A stretch of DNA of 64,000 bases from NCBI GenBank assembly GCA_002408465.1, contig DHSM01000004.1:20356-84355 (forward strand), read 5' to 3'. The position numbers and the translations under genes were made by a program. This DNA is from Firmicutes bacterium UBA5286. Its GTDB lineage: Bacteria > Bacillota > Proteinivoracia > UBA4975. The notes beneath the pieces were generated by a model that was not told the origin of the DNA, searched no databases, and saw only the letters and a list, made by a program, of their open reading frames with translations. This document shows positions 59,387-64,000 of the stretch, in pieces (within the stretch, counting starts at the first letter, position 1; every line of letters begins with the position of its first letter).

Positions 59387-60661
59387 TTACATGCCCACCC
59401 GGGCCCGGCTGCCATGGAGCTTGGCCAGGGCCAGCAGTACCAGGCTCCGTATGGGTGAAACCGGCACCAATTTCAAGGGGTTTACCTTCATCAGTTTTGT
59501 CAGGGCCTTAATGGTCGAGGCCAGGTCGTTGCACTCAGCAGAGGTATAAATCTTGCTGCAATTGTTCTGTATAATCGGCAGGGCCTCCTGGGCAGCGCAT
59601 TTCCCCGCCAGCAACACCGGTCCCCGCAGGGCTTTCAGCTGCTCCCGGTCAAATCCCTTGCCCATGAGAATGGTAAAGCCGCCTTTTCCCTGATGGTCTA
59701 GATATAAAAACTGCAGGACCGCCTTGGTATTCAGCTCGCACCCTTCAGGGCAGCAGCGTTCCCCGCCCTTAATGATCTTTACATCCGGGGGAAACTCAGG
59801 CAACAGATGGTAGGGATATTTCTTGGTAAACCGGGAGAGGTCGCCGATGACCTCTATTTCCTCCAGCCGGCCGCAACCCCAGCCCTGCCCCCTTGCCAGA
59901 GCCAGATGGGGCACCTCCTCCACTGAATAGCCCAGAATTCTTGCCCCCACCGTATCCACCGCCAGCATATCCGGCCCCCCCACCAGCACATTCAGGGTTT
60001 CCGTACACCGATCCACCACCGAAGCTGGGGGATAGTGGCCATAAAACACCGCCTTCACCCCGTCAATCAGGGTAAAATCCGGGCGGAAAATCTGAGCGAT
60101 TGCCGCCAGGCGGGCATGGAGGTTAAAGTTATGGTTCTTCATCCGGTCCAGCTGATCCATCAGGCCCAGCTGGTTTTTGGTGCCCAGTGTCACCACCGAC
60201 ATGGAATGAGCCTTAAGCCTTGGCACATTCAGGTAAAAGGCCTCTCTTTCCTGGCCGCCAAACTCCTCTATAATCAACCGGGGGAACCGGACCCTTTCCC
60301 CCAGACCCGGCAGTTCCATTTCCGCCACCGGCTGCTCATCCAGGTAAATGATCTTTGCCTTGTTCCGACGGCAGACCTTGCCCAAGTCGGTGGCGGCAAA
60401 AACCATGCGGGTGAAGTTGCCCTGGGTGCAATTTTCCATTACATTCAAATCCTCAACCCCGTATTTGCGCAGAACCTGCAAGACCGTGTCCAATACAGCA
60501 GGTGAGGTGTAGGTCTCGGGCCGGCAGTCGATAGCATTAACCTTGATAAAGGCCCGCTTCCTCCCGGCCAAGACCTGACCGACACCGCCAAAGGGCGCAA
60601 ATACATCTTCCACAGCCTGAGATAACTCCTGTTTTACATCTACAACAGCAACTTTGGCCAT
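59387..60661 (-). CDS. DUF362 domain protein
   Basis: A 424-residue DUF362 protein with the family motifs KVNAIDCRPETYTSPAVL near 40, NVPRLKAHSMSVVTLGTKNQ near 144 and DGVKAVFYGHYP near 199, and a C-terminal region with CCPEGCELN (possible Fe-S or metal site, near 301). Many DUF362 proteins carry ferredoxin-like parts and act in anaerobic electron transfer, but no clear CxxCxxC set is seen here. GGGGAGG precedes the ATG. It appears monocistronic. Confidence 0.8.
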   Translation of the reverse strand: MAKVAVVDVKQELSQAVEDVFAPFGGVGQVLAGRKRAFIKVNAIDCRPETYTSPAVLDTVLQVLRKYGVEDLNVMENCTQGNFTRMVFAATDLGKVCRRNKAKIIYLDEQPVAEMELPGLGERVRFPRLIIEEFGGQEREAFYLNVPRLKAHSMSVVTLGTKNQLGLMDQLDRMKNHNFNLHARLAAIAQIFRPDFTLIDGVKAVFYGHYPPASVVDRCTETLNVLVGGPDMLAVDTVGARILGYSVEEVPHLALARGQGWGCGRLEEIEVIGDLSRFTKKYPYHLLPEFPPDVKIIKGGERCCPEGCELNTKAVLQFLYLDHQGKGGFTILMGKGFDREQLKALRGPVLLAGKCAAQEALPIIQNNCSKIYTSAECNDLASTIKALTKLMKVNPLKLVPVSPIRSLVLLALAKLHGSRARVGM

Positions 60662-60805
60662 TATTAATCTCCTCCCCTTTTCTTACTGAGTTAATTCGTT
60701 CTTTCCCATGGAATCCCTTTTCTTTTTTGTTCAAGACCATGGGGATTTCTGTTAATTTACCGGATTTTGCCGATGATTGCAGGGATTTCTGCGCTAAAAA
60801 ACGAA

Positions 60806-60814
60806 TGTTATAAT
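60806..60814 (+). promoter_or_regulatory. Extended -10 promoter of the NERD-helicase gene
   Basis: TGTTATAAT (perfect TATAAT at 60809-60814 with TGn), 25 bases before the ATG. Confidence 0.6.
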
Positions 60815-60838
60815 AATCCAGAATCGGGGGGTGACAAC

Positions 60839-62557
60839 ATGGCCAAAATGATTCCTTCTCAGTACAAGCCAGACACCACCAGTTACGGCGAGCAGCAAAT
60901 TTTTCATGCTCTGGAAAAGCTGCCTGACACCTATACCGTCTTCCATTCCTATTCCCTCAACAGTCATACAGGCAAGCTCTTCGCTGAGATAGACTTTGTC
61001 ATTCTATGTCCCCAGGGGGTCCTATGCCTGGAGGTCAAGGGCGGACACATTAAATGCCAAGATCGCCAGTGGCACTCCTACGGCGGCGGCAGCTCCAGAC
61101 CAATTGAGAATCCTTTTACCCAGGCCCAAACTGCTGCCATGGCCCTGTACCATGCAGTCCAAGACTATTTTCGGACAAATCGCAGCATCGTCAATGCCTG
61201 CTTTGCCTCGGGGGTCGCATTTCCGGATATTTCTTTCAATGAAAGGGGACCGGAGATTCGCCCCGAAATTGTCTATGATAAAAAAAGCGGCAACTTCCTC
61301 AGCTATATTGAAAAGGTCTTCGCATTCTGGCAACAGGAACTCCGCCAGCGTTTCGATTTTGAGTTGACAGGACTCTCGGATTCCGCCTGTTTTCAACTGG
61401 AAAAGTATTTAAGCCACGACTTTGATATCGTATACACAGTGGGCACCAGAGTTGACCAAGTTGCAAAGGAGACTATCCGCCTGACAGAAGACCAGCGGCA
61501 AATCCTCAATTATGTCGCCCAAAATCCCCGCATCCTCATTACCGGCGGCGCCGGCACAGGCAAAACCATCCTCTGTCTTGAGCAAGCCCAGCGCCGGGCA
61601 AGAAGCGGAGACAAAGTCCTCTTCCTCTGTTACAATCACAATTTATCCTTCCACCTGCACCATCGGGTCAAAGTGCAAAGTCCAGACTTGGCAGATTCTG
61701 ACCTGCACGTCTGCGCCTTTTACAAATACATCCTCCAAGCACTGACGGACAGCGATCATCTCCCCCCCCAGCCTCCCCAGTCTGACAGAGAAGCGTTCGA
61801 TCGCTATTGGCTGGAAGTATTGCCCCAGACCTTTCTCACCTTGCCCGAAGAAGATGACAAATACGACTTTCTCGTCATCGACGAGGGGCAGGACCTTCTC
61901 GATCCCCTGATGTTGCAATGCATGAACAAGCTCTTAAAGGGCGGTCTGTTCTCGGGGCGCTGGCTGGCAGCCATGGATCCGCAGCAGAATCTCTACAGGA
62001 CTGATTTGGAAACTGGTCTCAGCATCCTCCGGCGGGGAAACCCCACCATCTTGAATCTGGAAGATAATTATCGCAATACTAAAGAGATTATCCAATACAC
62101 CATCGAGAGCACCGGCATCGATCCCCAGGTCAACCCCCTAATTCAGGGCCTTGAGATCAGGGAAGACTATTATGAGAATATTGAAGACCAGCGCATCAAG
62201 CTGGTAAAGGCCTTGGAACAGCTTAAAAAGGAATATATCCCCCCGGCCAGCATTTGCATCGTTTCCTTAACCAGCTTCGATAAATCCGTTCTCCAGGGAA
62301 AATTAAGAGCAGGGAAATTCCTTATCCAGGATTTGACGGATCTATCGCCAGAACAATGGGACCCGGAGAGAGTAAAATTCAGCTCCGTCTTTCGCTTTAA
62401 GGGCATGGAATCACCGGTGGTCATCGTTACTGACGTCACCGATACTAAAGATGATTATGCCACCCGCTGCTATACCGCCATGACCCGGGCCAAAGCACTG
62501 CTCTGGGTGCTGAAGCATGAAAGCACAAAACCACAGCCCTACGGTACTAACTTCTGA
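60839..62557 (+). CDS. NERD-domain UvrD-like helicase
   Basis: The start is ATG 60839 with GGGGGGTG upstream; the longer frame from 60767 contains the promoter. A 572-residue fusion. The N-terminal NERD nuclease-like domain (about 14-130) has acidic residues in GEQ (18-20), AEIDFVI (49-55) and LEVKGGH (64-70). A P-loop helicase region follows, with Walker A TGGAGTGKT near 235-243, Walker B FLVIDEGQD near 345, and late UvrD-C motifs VFRFKGMES and YTAMTRAKALLWVL. Such fusions are thought to act in DNA processing or defence. It is monocistronic. Confidence 0.88.
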   Translation: MAKMIPSQYKPDTTSYGEQQIFHALEKLPDTYTVFHSYSLNSHTGKLFAEIDFVILCPQGVLCLEVKGGHIKCQDRQWHSYGGGSSRPIENPFTQAQTAAMALYHAVQDYFRTNRSIVNACFASGVAFPDISFNERGPEIRPEIVYDKKSGNFLSYIEKVFAFWQQELRQRFDFELTGLSDSACFQLEKYLSHDFDIVYTVGTRVDQVAKETIRLTEDQRQILNYVAQNPRILITGGAGTGKTILCLEQAQRRARSGDKVLFLCYNHNLSFHLHHRVKVQSPDLADSDLHVCAFYKYILQALTDSDHLPPQPPQSDREAFDRYWLEVLPQTFLTLPEEDDKYDFLVIDEGQDLLDPLMLQCMNKLLKGGLFSGRWLAAMDPQQNLYRTDLETGLSILRRGNPTILNLEDNYRNTKEIIQYTIESTGIDPQVNPLIQGLEIREDYYENIEDQRIKLVKALEQLKKEYIPPASICIVSLTSFDKSVLQGKLRAGKFLIQDLTDLSPEQWDPERVKFSSVFRFKGMESPVVIVTDVTDTKDDYATRCYTAMTRAKALLWVLKHESTKPQPYGTNF

Positions 62558-62692
62558 TAACTGGAACAGGATCCCCTGTTTCTTTTCTGTAAATAGGCCA
62601 GTGCAGCCTCCGGATAAGTCAGTTCATCTTCCCGCTCACCTGCCTTTTCCTGTATTATAGAGTTATCGCTAGCCAGATGAGGGAGGATATTA

Positions 62693-63997
62693 ATGCCCAC
62701 AAGAACTAACAGGACAAACTGGTTTCTCAAAGACAGGTTCGGCATGTTCATCCACTGGGGCTTGTATTCCATACCCTCCAGGGGCGAATGGGTCATGACT
62801 GCCGAGAAAATGTGCAAAGAAGAGTATCGGGCATACTTTGATGAATTTAACCCGCTAAATTATGACCCAAAATCCTGGGCTAAAGCCGCGAAAACCGCCG
62901 GTATGAAATATGCGGTAATGACGGCAAAACACCATGACGGTTTTTGCCTGTTTGACAGCAAACTCACAGATTATAAAGCCACTAATACCCGGGGCCAAAG
63001 GGATTTAATCAAAGAATACACAGATGCCTTCAGGGCGGAAGGGCTGAAAGTGGGGCTGTATTATTCTCTCATCGACTGGCAGCATCCTGATTACCCTCAT
63101 TATGGAGACAGGCATCATCCCATGCGGGATAATCCAGCTTATAGAAATACCAAACATGACTTTGATAATTACCTCAAATATATGCACGGACAAGTACGGG
63201 AACTGTGCACTAACTACGGAAAAATCGATATCCTCTGGTTTGACTTTTCCTATGATCAAATGGTTGGGGAAAAGTGGAAAGCTGCTGAATTGATTACAAT
63301 GGTACGCGAATTGCAGCCCGACGTAATCATAGACAACAGATTGGAAGCGAGCGGAGAATACGCAGGCAGCATCAGGACTGGCAACCCCAGTTTTTATGCC
63401 GGAGATTTCGCCTCTCCTGAGCAAATCATTCCCCCGGAAGGGATTACTGATGAAAAGGGCAAGCCCATCCCCTGGGAAGCATGTATAACTATGAACAATC
63501 ATTGGGGTTATTCCTCGACAGATAAGAATTTTAAGTCCCCCAAGCTGATCATTCGCAAGCTGGTGGAATGTGTCAGCAAAAACGGCAACCTTCTGCTCAA
63601 TGTCGGCCCCAATGCCAAGGGTGAAATCCCCCAAGAATCACTGGCTGTTCTTGAGAAAATCGGCAGCTGGCTAAAACAAAATGGGGACAGCATATACAAC
63701 TGCGGCAAAGCATACTTACCCAAACCCGAGTGGGGTTATTACACCCAAAAGGGCAACATCCTCTACGCCCATATATTTGAAGGCAGCATCGGACCCTTGG
63801 CGATTCAAGGGTTGAATGGCAAGGTGAAAAAGATCAGGTTGCTGGCAGACAATTCAGAGATGAAACCGCTAAAACCCTGGAATACCATGGACTACAATGA
63901 CTATATTTTTATTAATTTCGGCAAGCCAGAGCACCTAACCTACCCCTTGCCCAATGAAATAGATACGGTTGTAGCTCTTGAGCTGGAGGATATTTGA
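62693..63997 (+). CDS. Alpha-L-fucosidase (GH29)
   Basis: A 434-residue GH29 enzyme without a signal peptide, so intracellular. The N-terminus has RFGMFIHWGLYSIPSRGEW, and the substrate-binding TAKHHDGFCLFDS lies near 77. The catalytic nucleophile Asp 184 is in LWFDFSY, and NGNLLLNVGPNAKGEIP lies near 297. It hydrolyses terminal alpha-L-fucose from glycans. AGGGAGGATAT precedes the ATG. It ends complete, 3 bases before the window edge; no sugar-uptake genes are visible nearby. Confidence 0.93.
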   Translation: MPTRTNRTNWFLKDRFGMFIHWGLYSIPSRGEWVMTAEKMCKEEYRAYFDEFNPLNYDPKSWAKAAKTAGMKYAVMTAKHHDGFCLFDSKLTDYKATNTRGQRDLIKEYTDAFRAEGLKVGLYYSLIDWQHPDYPHYGDRHHPMRDNPAYRNTKHDFDNYLKYMHGQVRELCTNYGKIDILWFDFSYDQMVGEKWKAAELITMVRELQPDVIIDNRLEASGEYAGSIRTGNPSFYAGDFASPEQIIPPEGITDEKGKPIPWEACITMNNHWGYSSTDKNFKSPKLIIRKLVECVSKNGNLLLNVGPNAKGEIPQESLAVLEKIGSWLKQNGDSIYNCGKAYLPKPEWGYYTQKGNILYAHIFEGSIGPLAIQGLNGKVKKIRLLADNSEMKPLKPWNTMDYNDYIFINFGKPEHLTYPLPNEIDTVVALELEDI

Positions 63998-64000
63998 TAG

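Noticed and set aside
1..64000. tRNA, rRNA, riboswitch and phage attachment sites
   Set aside because: Looked for by eye on both strands; no cloverleaf, rRNA stretch, known riboswitch core or integrase-flanked repeat was found.

Overview
The window reads as chromosome from an anaerobic Gram-positive Bacillota (Clostridia-like) with moderately high G+C. The evidence is a SigI/RsgI pair, lipoprotein signal peptides, strong GGAGG-type ribosome sites with frequent TTG/GTG starts, an agr-type peptide-signalling locus, a YqeC/YqeB/MocA set for selenium-dependent molybdenum hydroxylases, and oxygen-independent redox genes. No rRNA, tRNA, CRISPR array or intact insertion sequence was seen. Genus cannot be fixed from the sequence alone.

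Layout. 1-12.5 kb (minus strand): an operon encoding a signal-peptide membrane protein, an ABC ATPase and permease, a Gly/Ser-rich coiled-coil membrane protein, MoxR, DUF58 and a BatA-like VWA protein that runs off the left edge. Between DUF58 and the VWA gene sits an opposite-strand pair of FtsX-type permeases whose ATPase survives only as a C-terminal scrap, next to a truncated native gene. 12.7-14.9 kb: yqeC-yqeB-mocA. 15-20 kb (plus): a tandem ABC exporter pair, a GNAT enzyme, a PAP2 phosphatase and an 18-codon HAD stub. 20-31.5 kb (mostly minus): topoisomerase III, IS200 and peptidase relics, an RlmL-like methyltransferase, a CBS-ACT protein, a DHH phosphoesterase, MurB, an UPF0173 hydrolase and a WYL regulator. 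31.7-33.4 kb (plus): tandem DUF4438 paralogues. 33.5-38.7 kb (minus): a lipoprotein, Nnr, AcpS, RsgI, SigI and an unknown protein. 38.9-43 kb: a GntR regulator, a creatininase-family amidohydrolase and a MacB-like exporter. 43-48.2 kb (minus): a four-gene flavoenzyme operon (GlpA-like, GlpB-like, DUF1667, alkyl-DHAP-synthase-like). 48.6-50.7 kb: an orphan PTS IIC and a DUF4349 lipoprotein. 50.9-53.1 kb (minus): an agr-type locus. 53.4-57.5 kb: a three-gene ABC exporter and CapA. 57.7-59.2 kb: an AT-rich MqsR-like/Panacea toxin-antitoxin module. 59.4-64 kb: DUF362, a NERD-helicase and a GH29 alpha-L-fucosidase.

How genes work together. The MoxR/DUF58/VWA genes probably form an envelope chaperone-like complex linked to the adjacent ABC exporter. 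The flavoenzyme operon fits glycerol-3-phosphate/DHAP chemistry and perhaps ether lipids. The agr locus has kinase, processing protease and pre-peptide but no response regulator nearby. The toxin-antitoxin module and NERD-helicase are the clearest accessory elements.

The most interesting points are the agr locus with a newly read AgrD, the three-domain Panacea antitoxin with an MqsR-like toxin, the FtsX module that interrupted the MoxR operon and then lost its ATPase, and a family of about 29-bp palindromic repeats that sit at gene 3' ends and even supply the end of yqeC.
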